A stretch of 64,000 bases of DNA from Dyella kyungheensis (GCF_016905005.1 NZ_JADIKC010000003.1:1003630-1067629), one strand, 5' to 3'. Shown: positions 1-10,294, counted from the first letter of the stretch. The notes: generated by a model not told the origin, from the letters alone. Translations and numbers: made by a program.

Positions 1-3
1 ACC

Positions 4-1260
<1,257 letters not shown>

Positions 1261-1267
1261 AGCGGCG

Positions 1268-2002
1268 GTGGGCGACGGTGCCAGCGAAGCCCTGATCCTC
1301 GACGCCTGGCATGCCAATGCACAGGCGTGGGAAGCCGCCGTTCGCGAAGGGCGCATCGAGAGCCGCAAACTGGCGACCGACCAGGCCATCGTCGAGCTGG
1401 TGTTGTCGCGTGCTCCGCGCACGGTGATCGACGTCGGTTGCGGCGAAGGCTGGCTGGCGCGGGCGCTTGCTGCGCAGGGTATCGAGGTGCTCGGGGTCGA
1501 CGCCGTTCCGGCGCTGGTGGAAGCAGCGAGCGCCAAAGGTGGCGGCGATTTCCGCGTCGTCAGCTACGAAGACATGGCTGCTGGCGCGCTGAAGCAGCGC
1601 GCGGACGTGGTGGTCTGCAATTTTTCGCTGCTGGGCGGGGCGTCGGTGGATGCCCTCTTGGCAGCCGTGCCCGCGCTGCTCGAGCCCGATGGCGTGCTGG
1701 CGATCCAGACGCTCCACCCGCTGGTGGCCGGCGTGGAACCCTATGCCGACGGCTGGCACGACGGTTCCTGGGCGGGTTGCGGCGACGGCTTCAGCCAGCC
1801 CGCACCCTGGTATTTCCGCACCCTGGGCAGCTGGGTGACGGCCATCCAGAAGGCCGGATTGACCGTGCTGGCCATCAAAGAGCCGATTCATCCTCACACG
1901 GGACGCCCCGCCTCCGTTATCTTCTTGGCCGGAGCATCCTACAGGGGGAACGGGGATGAACAGGCATCGCGCCGTAGCGTTTCGCGCCACCGTACAGAGT
2001 GA
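1268..2002 (+). CDS. class I SAM-dependent methyltransferase
   Basis: A 244-residue Rossmann-fold methyltransferase. Motif I is DVGCGEGWLARAL around residues 55-67, followed by the acidic strand end VLGVDAV, and VVVCNFSLLG resembles motif IV. The substrate cannot be read from sequence; the fold and length resemble small-molecule methyltransferases. It starts with GTG, 7 bases after ispG, so the two are probably cotranscribed. Its last 47 bases overlap the next gene, which starts at 1956 in another frame. Confidence 0.85.
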   Translation: MGDGASEALILDAWHANAQAWEAAVREGRIESRKLATDQAIVELVLSRAPRTVIDVGCGEGWLARALAAQGIEVLGVDAVPALVEAASAKGGGDFRVVSYEDMAAGALKQRADVVVCNFSLLGGASVDALLAAVPALLEPDGVLAIQTLHPLVAGVEPYADGWHDGSWAGCGDGFSQPAPWYFRTLGSWVTAIQKAGLTVLAIKEPIHPHTGRPASVIFLAGASYRGNGDEQASRRSVSRHRTE

Positions 2003-2249
2003 TCAGCGGCCGTGGCTGGTGCCACTGCCGTTCGATCCGGTCAGCCAATGGTCGACACCTGCCAGGCCGCTATGGAAATGCGGCCACGGGCATCGCGTCC
2101 GCGGCAGCCTCAACGGAACGGATTTCCGCGGCGCCGTGGTCGAACGTTCCGGCACCTTCTGGCTGCAGCTGGAGGAATCGTCCGCCGCCGCCGCGGGTCT
2201 TGGCGCGGGCCAGTTCGTCGATGTGTTGATCGAGCCCGAGGACGCCTGA
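1956..2249 (+). CDS. DUF1905-family protein
   Basis: A 97-residue protein matching the remembered DUF1905 pattern: an RATVQSD start, the block PWLVPLPFD, a central HRVRGSLNGTDFRGAV strand pair and a C-terminal VDVLIEPED. The family is a small beta-barrel domain of unknown function, often seen alone or fused to YdeI/OmpD-associated domains. The start is supported by a strong purine-rich ribosome site (GGGGGAACGGGG) directly before the ATG, although this forces a 47-base overlap with the methyltransferase gene. Codon use is normal for the region. Confidence 0.75.
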   Translation: MNRHRAVAFRATVQSDQRPWLVPLPFDPVSQWSTPARPLWKCGHGHRVRGSLNGTDFRGAVVERSGTFWLQLEESSAAAAGLGAGQFVDVLIEPEDA

Positions 2250-2350
2250 GGATGTGCGCCACGCGACAGCGTCCGCATCATCTTCGGGCTATGCTCGGGC
2301 CGGTCGCGCGCGGGTCGTGCGACGGGTAGCGAAGACGGCAGGGAGACGCA

Positions 2351-3169
2351 GTGACGGTCAAGCCTCAATTTCGCATCGTGGCCATCTATGTGTCGGTGGC
2401 CCTGCTGTGGGTGCTCTTCTCCGACCACCTGCTGTTTTCGCTCAACCTCGACGAGCCTACGTTGAGCACGCTGAACTCGATCAAGGGCAGCCTGTATGTG
2501 CTGGTGACGGGGGCGCTGCTGTACTGGCTGATCGGTCGCGACGTGCGTCGCATGGATCGCCTCAACCATCTGTTGCTGCGCGGCAACGAGCAATCGCTGC
2601 GCGCGCTGGTCTCGGCGATGGACGTGCGTCACAAGGAGACGCGCGATCACTCCGAACGCGTCATGCGCATGACCGTGGCACTCGCCCGGCGCGTGGGGCT
2701 GGAAGGCGATCCGTTGCGGCACGTGCGCTTCGGCGCCTTGCTGCACGACATCGGCAAGCTGGCGCTGCCCGATGCCATCCTGATCAAGCCCGGCCCGCTC
2801 ACGCCGGACGAAATGACCCTGATGCGCACGCACACCGTGCTGGGCCGGGACTTGCTGATGCGCACCGCCTTTCTGCGCCCGGCCGTCGACATTCCCTATG
2901 CGCACCACGAGCGCTGGGATGGCACAGGGTATCCGCGCGGCTTGCGGGGTGAGGACATTCCGTTGGCGGCGCGCATTTTCAGCGTGGTGGACGTGTGGGA
3001 CGCCTTGAGTTTCCCGCGCGTCTACAAGTCCGCATGGCCGGAACCGGAAGTCATCGACTACCTGCGCAACGCGGCCGGAGGGCAGCTCGATCCCGGCATC
3101 GTGGCGCTGTTCCTGGAGCACTACGACGAGCTCAAGGCGATCGGGTTGGGAACGGTGGCAGAGGACTGA
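2351..3169 (+). CDS. membrane-anchored HD-GYP domain phosphodiesterase
   Basis: A 272-residue protein with two N-terminal membrane helices (about residues 8-29 and 45-62) and a cytosolic HD-GYP domain. It shows HKETRDHSERV (95-103), the HD pair H132-D133 in LLHDIGKLALPD, and a complete GYP block HHERWDGTGYP (185-195), so it is predicted to be an active cyclic-di-GMP phosphodiesterase of the HD-GYP type. There is no periplasmic sensor domain of useful size; the signal may be membrane-borne. GTG start with GGGAGACGCA before it. It may oppose diguanylate cyclases such as the one at 16.9-20.0 kb. Confidence 0.88.
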   Translation: MTVKPQFRIVAIYVSVALLWVLFSDHLLFSLNLDEPTLSTLNSIKGSLYVLVTGALLYWLIGRDVRRMDRLNHLLLRGNEQSLRALVSAMDVRHKETRDHSERVMRMTVALARRVGLEGDPLRHVRFGALLHDIGKLALPDAILIKPGPLTPDEMTLMRTHTVLGRDLLMRTAFLRPAVDIPYAHHERWDGTGYPRGLRGEDIPLAARIFSVVDVWDALSFPRVYKSAWPEPEVIDYLRNAAGGQLDPGIVALFLEHYDELKAIGLGTVAED

Positions 3170-3241
3170 GGCGTCGCGCGACGGCGCTCGCCGGTCGGCT
3201 ACACTCCATCGACGCCCGGGATGGGCAGAACAGGGGATGAC

Positions 3242-3646
3242 ATGCTGTTGCCGGATCTTTCGACACTGCCCGCTTTCGCGGCGTACTTTGGCCTGGGCGT
3301 ACTTTTTCTCGCCATCTTCTGCACGGTACACATCTGGCTCACGCCGCAGCGTGAGATCGCGCTCATTCGCCAGGGCAACCAGGCGGCAGCGATCAGCCTC
3401 GGCGGTGCGCTGATCGGTTTCGTCGCGCCATTGGCCAGCGCCATGGCGCACAGCGTGAACCTGCTGGATCTCGCCGTGTGGGGACTGGTGGCGCTGATCG
3501 TGCAATGGTTGGCGCATCTGGTCATTCGCCTGCTCATCCACGACCTGGCCACGCAGGTCGAGCAGGACAATCGCGCCGCGGCGATCTTCGCCGCTGCCGT
3601 GGCGATTGCCGTGGGCCTGGTGAATGCCGCGGCGATGACGTGGTAA
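3242..3646 (+). CDS. DUF350 (YjfL-like) inner-membrane protein
   Basis: About 134 residues with four predicted membrane helices, containing the DUF350 hallmarks: a first helix followed by a short basic loop (TPQREIALIRQGN), then AAISLGGALIGFVAPLASA. An upstream in-frame ATG at 3221 exists, but the purine-rich AGGGGATG just before 3242 favours the later start. It is the first member of a trio with the two following genes (7 and 4 base gaps), matching the E. coli yjfL-yjfM-yjfC / ygiB-ygiC arrangement. Function is unknown; a membrane role linked to the ATP-grasp partner is inferred only from synteny. Confidence 0.8.
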   Translation: MLLPDLSTLPAFAAYFGLGVLFLAIFCTVHIWLTPQREIALIRQGNQAAAISLGGALIGFVAPLASAMAHSVNLLDLAVWGLVALIVQWLAHLVIRLLIHDLATQVEQDNRAAAIFAAAVAIAVGLVNAAAMTW

Positions 3647-3652
3647 GCCGCC

Positions 3653-4126
3653 ATGAGCGATTCAAACAAGTATCCCCTCTCGCGCGAGCTTCGGCCCGGC
3701 GTCAAGCCGCCGCAACGGCCTGACGCCCGCTTCCATCCGCTGCCGCCGCGCAACCAGAAACGTTCGTTTGCCGTGCCGCTGATCGCGCTCGGCGGCGCGA
3801 CCCTGGTGGGTCTTTCGATGCTGGGGCGCGGCCAGGACGTGCAGCGCAACCGCTACAACAGCTACGAAGACTGCGTGCACGACTATTCCACCGGGCAGTG
3901 CCAGATCGATACCTCGGTGAGCGGCAGCAGCGGGTTGCATTACTACGGCCCCTGGTACCGCAGCAGCAGCGGCGGCAACGTCGCCAACGATCCAGGGCCG
4001 GGGCGCGCGTTCGCCGCGGGTGGACGCGCTGCGGCCACCAGTGCCTTCGGTGGGCCGCAGGGCGTCGAACTCGGCAGTCGGGGCGGCTTTGGTTCGACCG
4101 GGCGCGTTTCGGCGCGGGCCAGCTGA
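3653..4126 (+). CDS. DUF1190-like (YgiB/YjfM-like) protein
   Basis: A 157-residue protein with a basic Pro-rich N-terminus, one hydrophobic segment (about 40-58, PLIALGGATLVGLSML), and an exported or lumen-facing tail rich in Gly, Ser and Tyr. The pair of cysteines in YEDCVHDYSTGQC and the tail ending in GGFGSTGR recall the YgiB/YjfM family, whose members lie directly before a glutathionylspermidine-synthase-like gene, as here. Assignment rests mainly on this context and on the Cys/Gly-rich composition. Function unknown. Confidence 0.65.
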   Translation: MSDSNKYPLSRELRPGVKPPQRPDARFHPLPPRNQKRSFAVPLIALGGATLVGLSMLGRGQDVQRNRYNSYEDCVHDYSTGQCQIDTSVSGSSGLHYYGPWYRSSSGGNVANDPGPGRAFAAGGRAAATSAFGGPQGVELGSRGGFGSTGRVSARAS

Positions 4127-4129
4127 TCG

Positions 4130-5233
4130 ATGCATCGACAGACGGGTACACCGCGGACGGATTGGCAACAACGGCTCGAATCGCTCGGCTTCGCCTTCCA
4201 TACCATCGATGGCCAGCCGTATTGGCGCGAAGACGTGCACTACGTGTTCGAGGCCGATGAGATCGACCAGGTCGAAGCCGCCACCAACGAACTGCACGCG
4301 CTCTGCCTCGAGGCCGTCGATCGCATCGTGCGTTCCGGGCGCTATGCGGAGCTGGGCCTGGGCGATCGCGCGGCCGCGCTGGTCGAGCGCAGCTGGTGGG
4401 ATCGCGAGCCGGCGTTGTACGGACGCATGGACCTGGCCTACGACGGCCATTCGCCGCCGCGCCTGCTGGAATACAACGCCGACACGCCCACCGCGTTGTT
4501 CGAGGCATCGGTGGCGCAGTGGTACTGGTTGCAGGACGTGGCCACGGACGCGGACCAGTTCAACTCCATCCACGAAGCGTTGGTGGAGCGTTGGCGCACC
4601 TTGCCCGCGGCGTCGCACGTGCATTTCGCGGCCTGTTACGAAAGCACGGAAGACGCGCTCACCTGCGACTACCTCATCGATACCTGCCTGCAGGCGGGTC
4701 ATCGCACGACCGCCCTGGATGTCGAGCAGATCGGCTGGTCGGGCACGGATTTTATCGATCTCGACAACGCGCCCATTGAGCGGCTGTTCAAACTCTATCC
4801 CTGGGAATGGATGCTAGCCGAACCCTTCGCCGAACACCTCCCGCAGACGCGTCTGCGCTGGTTCGAGCCGGCCTGGAAAATGCTGCTGTCGAACAAGGCG
4901 ATCCTGCCTTTGCTATGGGAATACTTTCCCCGGCATCCGAATCTGTTGCCGGCCAGCCGTCGCTGCACCGACATCGACGGCGCGGTGGTGCGCAAACCGT
5001 ACTGGGGCAGGGAAGGTGCCGGCATCGTGGTGCTGGGCAAGGGCGAGACTGGCGGTGCCAGCGCCGAGCCATGCATTTTCCAGGCGTTCTCGCCGCTGCC
5101 GGTGTTCGACGGACGGCATGCGCTGGTCGGGTCGTGGGTGGTGGGCAATGCCGCCGTGGGCATCGGCATGCGCGAGGACGCCGATTGCATCACGCGCAAC
5201 ACCAGCTGCTTTGTACCGCACCTGTTTCGTTGA
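4130..5233 (+). CDS. glutathionylspermidine synthase-like ATP-grasp protein (YgiC/YjfC family)
   Basis: A 367-residue protein of the C-terminal synthetase family of glutathionylspermidine synthase. Recognisable blocks are WREDVHYVF near the start, GRMDLAYDG and PPRLLEYNADTPTALFEAS (the LEYNADTPT signature), ALTCDYLIDTC, and the late ATP-grasp stretch VVRKPYWGREGAGI with final VVGNAAVGIGMRED. It ligates a carboxylate to an amine with ATP hydrolysis in the family; the true substrate of the stand-alone YgiC/YjfC group is not established. There is no amidase domain. It begins 4 bases after the DUF1190-like gene and closes the trio. Confidence 0.88.
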   Translation: MHRQTGTPRTDWQQRLESLGFAFHTIDGQPYWREDVHYVFEADEIDQVEAATNELHALCLEAVDRIVRSGRYAELGLGDRAAALVERSWWDREPALYGRMDLAYDGHSPPRLLEYNADTPTALFEASVAQWYWLQDVATDADQFNSIHEALVERWRTLPAASHVHFAACYESTEDALTCDYLIDTCLQAGHRTTALDVEQIGWSGTDFIDLDNAPIERLFKLYPWEWMLAEPFAEHLPQTRLRWFEPAWKMLLSNKAILPLLWEYFPRHPNLLPASRRCTDIDGAVVRKPYWGREGAGIVVLGKGETGGASAEPCIFQAFSPLPVFDGRHALVGSWVVGNAAVGIGMREDADCITRNTSCFVPHLFR

Positions 5234-5239
5234 AGCGCT

Positions 5240-6199
5240 TCAGTCGCGCGGCGCGCTGAAGGTGCGCCGGTAGTTCGCCGGCGAGGTGCGATACGCGCGC
5301 TGGAAGTGCTGGCGCAGGGTCACCGGCGAGCCCAGGCCGATATCGGTGGCGATCCGTTCCAGCGGCCGCTGGGTGGTTTCCAGCAGGCGTTGCGCTTCGG
5401 CGAGCCGTTGCGCCAGCAGCCAGTCGCCGAAGCTGCCGCCGGTCAGCTGGCGGAAATGTCGCGTGAACGTGCGCCGGCTCATGGCCGCCTTTTCCGCGAT
5501 CGTGTCGAGGTTGTGGTCTTCGTGCAGGTGCCGTTGCACGTGTTCGAGCAGGCGCGCCATGCGCTTGTCGGCAGGCGCCTCGGCCACGGGTTTTTCGATG
5601 AACTGCGCCTGGCCGCCGCGTCGCACCGGCGGCACCACCATGCGCCGCGCGATGTGATTAGCCATTTCACTGCCCAGCATCTGACGGACCAGATGCAGGC
5701 AACAATCGATGCCTGCCGCGGCGCCAGCGGACGTCACGATGTTGCCTTCATCCACGAACAGCACGTCGGCATCCACTTCGACCTCGGGGAACTGCGCCAT
5801 GAACGGCTCGGCCCAGGCCCAGTGGGTCGTGGCGCGCCGGCCATCCAGCAAGCCGGCGTGTGCCAGCACATACGCACCCATGCACAAGCCGACCACGCGT
5901 TTGCCGCGCGCGGCCGCCTTGCGCAACTGCTGGAGCAGGGCAGCGGGAGGCACCTCGTCGGGATCGCGCCAGGACGGCACGATGATCACATCCGAGCGCG
6001 CCAGTTCGTCCAGGCCGTAAGGCGTTCCGATGGTGAAGCCCGCCGCGCTGGAAATCCGTTCCCCTTCGGCGGAACACACGCGCAGCCGGAACGGCGATTC
6101 GCCCTCCGGCGTCGGCGACTGGAACACAGCGCACGGCACCGACAGATGGAAGGGCAGGATACCCTCGAAGGCGACCACGGCGACCCGAATCGTGCGCAT
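5240..6199 (-). CDS. GlxA-family transcriptional regulator (DJ-1/PfpI plus AraC HTH)
   Basis: A 319-residue regulator. Residues 1-180 form a DJ-1/PfpI-like domain (VAVVAFEGILPFHL; nucleophile-elbow Cys in VVGLCMGAYVLAHAG), and residues 215-319 form an AraC-type DNA-binding domain (DTIAEKAAMSRRTFTRHF and ATDIGLGSPVTLRQHF). The frame stays open far upstream, but homology begins at the ATG ending at 6199. It is divergent from the isochorismatase-like gene at 6312, with 112 bases between, so regulation of that hydrolase is likely. The ligand is unknown. Confidence 0.9.
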   Translation of the reverse strand: MRTIRVAVVAFEGILPFHLSVPCAVFQSPTPEGESPFRLRVCSAEGERISSAAGFTIGTPYGLDELARSDVIIVPSWRDPDEVPPAALLQQLRKAAARGKRVVGLCMGAYVLAHAGLLDGRRATTHWAWAEPFMAQFPEVEVDADVLFVDEGNIVTSAGAAAGIDCCLHLVRQMLGSEMANHIARRMVVPPVRRGGQAQFIEKPVAEAPADKRMARLLEHVQRHLHEDHNLDTIAEKAAMSRRTFTRHFRQLTGGSFGDWLLAQRLAEAQRLLETTQRPLERIATDIGLGSPVTLRQHFQRAYRTSPANYRRTFSAPRD

Positions 6200-6311
6200 G
6201 ACCCGATTTACCCTATTGGCCCGATAGCATCGATGGTTGTCCTTCAGGCCACTCGTTGGCAAGTGCCGCCGGGCGCACCATGCGCAGCATCTCAACGCAA
6301 GGAGCTTCGCC

Positions 6312-6950
6312 ATGTCCTCCCAGCCGCGCCGTGCCGTGATCGTGGTCGATGTGCAGAACGAATACTTCACCGGTGAACTGCAGATCGAGTACCCGCCGTC
6401 CTCCCAGTCGCTGCCGCGCATCACCCGCATCATGGATGCCGCCACTGCGGCTGGAGTGCCGGTGATCGTGATCCAGCAGGATTCGCCGGCCGATGCACCC
6501 GCGTTCGCTTCGGGCAGCGATGGCTGGCAACTGCATCCGGAGATCGCGCGCCGCCATCGCGATGCGCTGTTCCTGAAGCCGCTGCCCAGCGCGTTCAGCG
6601 ATACCGACCTGGGCGAATGGCTGGCGCAACACCGGATCGACACACTGACGGTGCTCGGGTACATGACCCACAACTGCGACGACACCACCATCAAGCACGC
6701 ATTCGATCGCGGCATGGAGGTGGAATTCGTGCACGACGCATCAGGCGCCGTGTCGTACGCCAACCACGCCGGCTATGCGAGCGCCGAGGAGATCCATCGC
6801 GTCTTCAGCGTGGTGCAGCAATCGCGCTTTGCGGCGGTGTTGAGCACCGAGGAATGGCTGCAGGCGCTGGCTTCCGGCGAGCGGCCCGCGCGCGGCAACA
6901 TCCTCGAGTCGTATCGTGCCGCGCAGGCGCGTCAGTCGGCGGCGGCCTGA
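6312..6950 (+). CDS. isochorismatase-like cysteine hydrolase
   Basis: A 212-residue alpha/beta hydrolase of the isochorismatase superfamily. The catalytic triad is visible: Asp in VVDVQNEYF, Lys in LFLKPLPSAF and Cys in YMTHNCDDTTI, where the usual THxCV context reads THNCDD. The family includes nicotinamidases and other amidases; the substrate is unassigned. The ATG is preceded by CAAGGAGCTTCGCC, a strong ribosome site. It is divergent from the GlxA-type regulator, and its 3' end overlaps the convergent aat gene by 19 bases. Confidence 0.85.
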   Translation: MSSQPRRAVIVVDVQNEYFTGELQIEYPPSSQSLPRITRIMDAATAAGVPVIVIQQDSPADAPAFASGSDGWQLHPEIARRHRDALFLKPLPSAFSDTDLGEWLAQHRIDTLTVLGYMTHNCDDTTIKHAFDRGMEVEFVHDASGAVSYANHAGYASAEEIHRVFSVVQQSRFAAVLSTEEWLQALASGERPARGNILESYRAAQARQSAAA

Positions 6951-7666
6951 TCCGTCACCTGCGCCAGCGAGGTGAAAGGGGCCCAGCTGCCGCGTTGTCC
7001 CGGCAGCTGGGACAGCTGTGCCACGGTGCGCAGGAATTGGGCGCGGGGATACTCCACCGCGCCCAGCTGCACCAGGTGGGCGTTGGTCACCTGCGCATCG
7101 ATCCACGGGAAGTCCCAGCCGCGCAGCAGTTTCGCCAGCGCCAGCAGCGCCACGCGCGAGCCGCCGCTTTCGCGGCTGAACATCGATTCGCCGCAGAACA
7201 ATCGACCCACGGCGATGCCGTAGATGCCGCCGACCAGGCGATCCTGTTCCCATACCTCGACGCTGTGCGCATACCCCATCTCGTGCAGGTGCGCATAGGC
7301 GTCGACCATGGCGGGCACGATCCAGGTACCGCTCTGGCCCGGGCGTGGCGCGGCGCAGGCTTCCACCACTTCGCGGAAGGCGTGATCCACCGTCACGTGC
7401 CAGTCCACCTGCGCCAGCCGCCGCCGCACCGTGCGGTTGGGCCGCAGGCTGCTGGTGTGGAAGACGCAGCGAGGATCGGGCGACCACCACAGCAGCGGCT
7501 CGTCCTCGTTGAACCACGGGAAGATGCCCTGCGCGTAGGCGGCCAGCAGCCGACGGGGCGACAGGTCGCCGCCGAAGGCCAGCAGGCCGTTCGGATCGTT
7601 CAACGCCTTGCGCGGATCAGGAAAGTGTTCCGGCCTGGTCGCGTCGAGCAGGGGCAGTCGAATCAT
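6932..7666 (-). CDS. aat: leucyl/phenylalanyl-tRNA--protein transferase
   Basis: A 244-residue Aat enzyme, which transfers Leu or Phe from tRNA to N-terminal Arg or Lys of proteins and so marks them for ClpS/ClpAP degradation (N-end rule). Diagnostic stretches are GLLAFGGDLSPRRLLAAYAQGIFPWF, WWSPDPRC, the YxxGYAHSVEVW block and GIYGIAVGRLFCGESMFS. Start chosen at MIRLPLLD, which fits the family better than an ATG 30 bases upstream. In E. coli aat lies just before cydCD-trxB; here two unrelated genes separate it from trxB. Confidence 0.95.
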   Translation of the reverse strand: MIRLPLLDATRPEHFPDPRKALNDPNGLLAFGGDLSPRRLLAAYAQGIFPWFNEDEPLLWWSPDPRCVFHTSSLRPNRTVRRRLAQVDWHVTVDHAFREVVEACAAPRPGQSGTWIVPAMVDAYAHLHEMGYAHSVEVWEQDRLVGGIYGIAVGRLFCGESMFSRESGGSRVALLALAKLLRGWDFPWIDAQVTNAHLVQLGAVEYPRAQFLRTVAQLSQLPGQRGSWAPFTSLAQVTDQAAAD

Positions 7667-7754
7667 GGGGCTTGAGTGGCGGGGTGTGCGGTACATGCTA
7701 CCGGCATGGCGATGTGGTTAGCATGCACTTTCCTTCATGACACCGGGATCGGGC

Positions 7755-9158
7755 ATGCGTCGTCGTTTCTTGTGCTGGATGGTCGCTTCGTGTCTCGCGC
7801 CTGCGGCGATGGCCTCCACCACGGACATCGATCCTGCGCTGGCCAGGCGTATCGACAGCGACGTACAGACGGTCTTGCAACGCACCGGCACGCCGGGCGC
7901 CACGCTCGCGATCTACCGCGACGGCGTGGCCATGTACCGCCACGCCTATGGGCTGAGCGACCGCGAGCACAAGACGCCCGCCACGCTGTCGACGCATTAC
8001 GAAATCGGTTCCATCACCAAGCAGTTCACGGCGGCGGCCATCCTGCAGCTTCAGGCAGCGGGCAAGCTGGATATCGACGCTCCGCTGGCGACCTATCTGC
8101 CGGATGCTCCGCACGCGAAGGAAGTGACGCTCAAGCAGTTGCTGTCACATACCAGCGGCATGCCGGAGTACCTGGACGGTCCGGACGTCGAAGCGTGGGC
8201 CGTGAAGCCAGCCACGTTCGATCAGATCATCGCGCGCATCAAGGACAAGCCGCTGGATTTTCCGCCCGGCAGCCGCTGGACCTATTCCAACAGCGGTTAT
8301 GCGTTGCTGGGGCGGGTGATCGAGCTGGTCTCGCACGAATCGTACGAGCAGTACGTCAAGACGCACCTGCTGGCGGTGGCTGGCATGACCCACACCTACA
8401 CGGTGGCCGAGGAGTCGTCGATTCCCGGCATGGCCAAGGGCTACCGGCACGCGGACGGCAAGCTGGAAGCGGCACCCACCATCCATGACACGGTGGGCTG
8501 GGCGGCCGGCAACCTGGTCTCCACGGTGGATGAGCTGGAGCGCTGGAACGTCGCGCTCAAGAGCGGAAAGATCGTGCGTCCCGCCGACTATGCGCGGATG
8601 ATCACGCCCGCGCCCGGCAGCACCGATTACGGCCTGGGCCTGTTCATCGATACGCTCGACGAGCAACCGCGCATCGGCCATACCGGCGGTTCGTTCGGCT
8701 TCACCAGCTCCAATCAATATTTCCCGAAGCAGGGCATCCAGGTCATTGCGTTCACCAATTCGGGCGACAACCCGGAGCCGGGACAGATGCTGGTGACTGC
8801 GGCGTTCGAAGCGATGTATCCGGATCTCGCGCGGGCTGCGCGCAAGCCGGCGGCGGGCGAAGATGCCGCCGTCACCAGCACGGTACGCACGGCGTTCGAT
8901 CAGCTGCAGAAGGGAAGTCGCGATCCGTCCATGTTCGGCGACAAGCTGAAGGCGAAGCTGGCCGCGGGTTTGTCCGGGCGCATGGCCAAGCAGTTGTCGG
9001 TGTTCGGCGCGCCGTCGTCCTTCATCTTCAAAGGGCAGCGCCACGACCACGAGCAGGTCTGGAACGACTACCGGATCGAGTTCGGCCCCGGCAACAGCCT
9101 GCCGTTTGGCGTGCGGCTGGATGAAGGCGGCAAGGTGGTCGGCATTTCCGTCGGCTAG
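7755..9158 (+). CDS. secreted serine hydrolase, class C beta-lactamase family
   Basis: About 467 residues with a signal peptide (MRRRFLCWMVASCLAPAAMA). The beta-lactamase/D-Ala-D-Ala-peptidase fold motifs are present: SxxK as S86-ITK (EIGSITKQF), YxN as Y177-SN (YSNSGYALLG) and the third motif HTGGSFGF. It then has a C-terminal extension of roughly 120 residues of lipocalin-like type. Such proteins may be esterases, peptidases or beta-lactam resistance factors; the exact reaction is not decidable here. An in-frame ATG at 7737 would add six residues. The last four bases overlap the convergent gene. Confidence 0.85.
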   Translation: MRRRFLCWMVASCLAPAAMASTTDIDPALARRIDSDVQTVLQRTGTPGATLAIYRDGVAMYRHAYGLSDREHKTPATLSTHYEIGSITKQFTAAAILQLQAAGKLDIDAPLATYLPDAPHAKEVTLKQLLSHTSGMPEYLDGPDVEAWAVKPATFDQIIARIKDKPLDFPPGSRWTYSNSGYALLGRVIELVSHESYEQYVKTHLLAVAGMTHTYTVAEESSIPGMAKGYRHADGKLEAAPTIHDTVGWAAGNLVSTVDELERWNVALKSGKIVRPADYARMITPAPGSTDYGLGLFIDTLDEQPRIGHTGGSFGFTSSNQYFPKQGIQVIAFTNSGDNPEPGQMLVTAAFEAMYPDLARAARKPAAGEDAAVTSTVRTAFDQLQKGSRDPSMFGDKLKAKLAAGLSGRMAKQLSVFGAPSSFIFKGQRHDHEQVWNDYRIEFGPGNSLPFGVRLDEGGKVVGISVG

Positions 9159-10294
9159 GCCTCAAGATGCGCGTAGGGGCTGTGTTGCATCAGCTCCTGC
9201 GCATAGTCGTCCATCCCTTCGGCTTCGCGCTGCAGCGCTTCATGCACGGCGTCGCGGAAACTCGTGTTGACCAGATAGTGACGCGAGTGCGTGCGCGCCG
9301 GCAGGAAGCCGCGGGCGAGTTTGTGTTCGCCTTGCGCGCCGGGTTCGAAGCGCTGCAGTCCATGACGGATCGCGTGCTCGATGCCCTGGTAGTAGCACAG
9401 CTCGAAATGCATGCCCGGCACGTCGACTTCCGCGCCCCAGTAACGGCCGTACAGCGTGTCGCTGCTTTGCAGGAACAACGCCATCGCCACGATGCGCTCG
9501 CCGTGGCGCGCCAGCGCGAGTTGCACGCTGTCGCCCAGCGTGTCGCGCAGGCCCAGGAACATCGAGCGGGTCAGTGCGGCGTGGTTGCCCTTGGCGTCGA
9601 AAGTGGATTCGTAAAGCGCATGGATGTGCCGCCACTCCTCGACACTCAGCGAGCTGCCGCCGCGCATCTCGATGGCGAGGCCGCTGCGGGCCACGTGTGC
9701 GCGCTCCTGCCGGATGTTCTTCCGCTTCTTGTGATTGAGCGCGGCAAGGAACTGGGCGAAATTCGCATAGGCATGGTTGTGCCAATGGAACTGCACGTCG
9801 GAACGGACCAGCCATGGCGTGTCGAACGCAGCCAGTTCGTCGTCGCGCAGAAAATTGGCATGCACGGAGGAGAGGTTCATGCGCTCGGCGAAGCTGCGCA
9901 TGGCCGCGGTCAAGGCGTGCTGGCGCTCGACGGTGCGTGCATCGTTGCCGGCCAGCAAGCGCGGTCCCGGCACGGGTGAGTAGGGCACGGCGTTGAGCAG
10001 CTTGGGGTAGTAGTCGCCGCCGGCCCGTTCCCAGGCGCTGGCCCAGCTCCAGTCGAATACGAACTCGCCGTGCGAGTTGCCTTTCAGGTACAGCGGTGCC
10101 GCGGCAACCAGATGGCTGTCTTCATACAGACCAAGGTGATGCGCCTGCCAGCCCCAGTCGGCGCGGATGCAGCCGGTGCGCTCCAGCAGGGCGAGGAAGG
10201 CATGCGAGACGAAGGGGTTGTCGTCGGGCCGAAGCGCATCCCAGGCCTCGGTCGGGATGCGTTCGATGCTGTCGTGGAAGCGTGCTTCGATCAC
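9155..10294 (-). CDS. FemAB/GNAT-like acyltransferase (peptidogalycan biosynthesis family, COG3146)
   Basis: A 379-residue cytosolic protein beginning GTG (GGAG five bases before it). It resembles the DUF482/COG3146 family: FVSHAFLALLERTG near the start, AAPLYLKGNSHGEFVFDWSWA, a second GNAT-like half with NHKKRKNIRQER, and a C-terminal FELCYYQGIEHAI followed by FEPGAQGEHKLARGFLP. Homologs are annotated as peptidogalycan biosynthesis proteins or N-acetyltransferases, without firm biochemistry. It ends four bases inside the serine hydrolase gene, tail to tail. Confidence 0.8.
   Translation of the reverse strand: MIEARFHDSIERIPTEAWDALRPDDNPFVSHAFLALLERTGCIRADWGWQAHHLGLYEDSHLVAAAPLYLKGNSHGEFVFDWSWASAWERAGGDYYPKLLNAVPYSPVPGPRLLAGNDARTVERQHALTAAMRSFAERMNLSSVHANFLRDDELAAFDTPWLVRSDVQFHWHNHAYANFAQFLAALNHKKRKNIRQERAHVARSGLAIEMRGGSSLSVEEWRHIHALYESTFDAKGNHAALTRSMFLGLRDTLGDSVQLALARHGERIVAMALFLQSSDTLYGRYWGAEVDVPGMHFELCYYQGIEHAIRHGLQRFEPGAQGEHKLARGFLPARTHSRHYLVNTSFRDAVHEALQREAEGMDDYAQELMQHSPYAHLEA

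Noticed and set aside
2003-3541. A 512-codon minus-strand frame across the HD-GYP region
   Set aside because: It is a shadow of well-supported plus-strand genes with a Gln/Arg/His-rich translation lacking any family.
6200-6763. N-terminal extension of the GlxA regulator frame to 6763
   Set aside because: The extension overlaps the isochorismatase gene, has no homology, and the DJ-1 domain starts naturally at the ATG ending at 6199.
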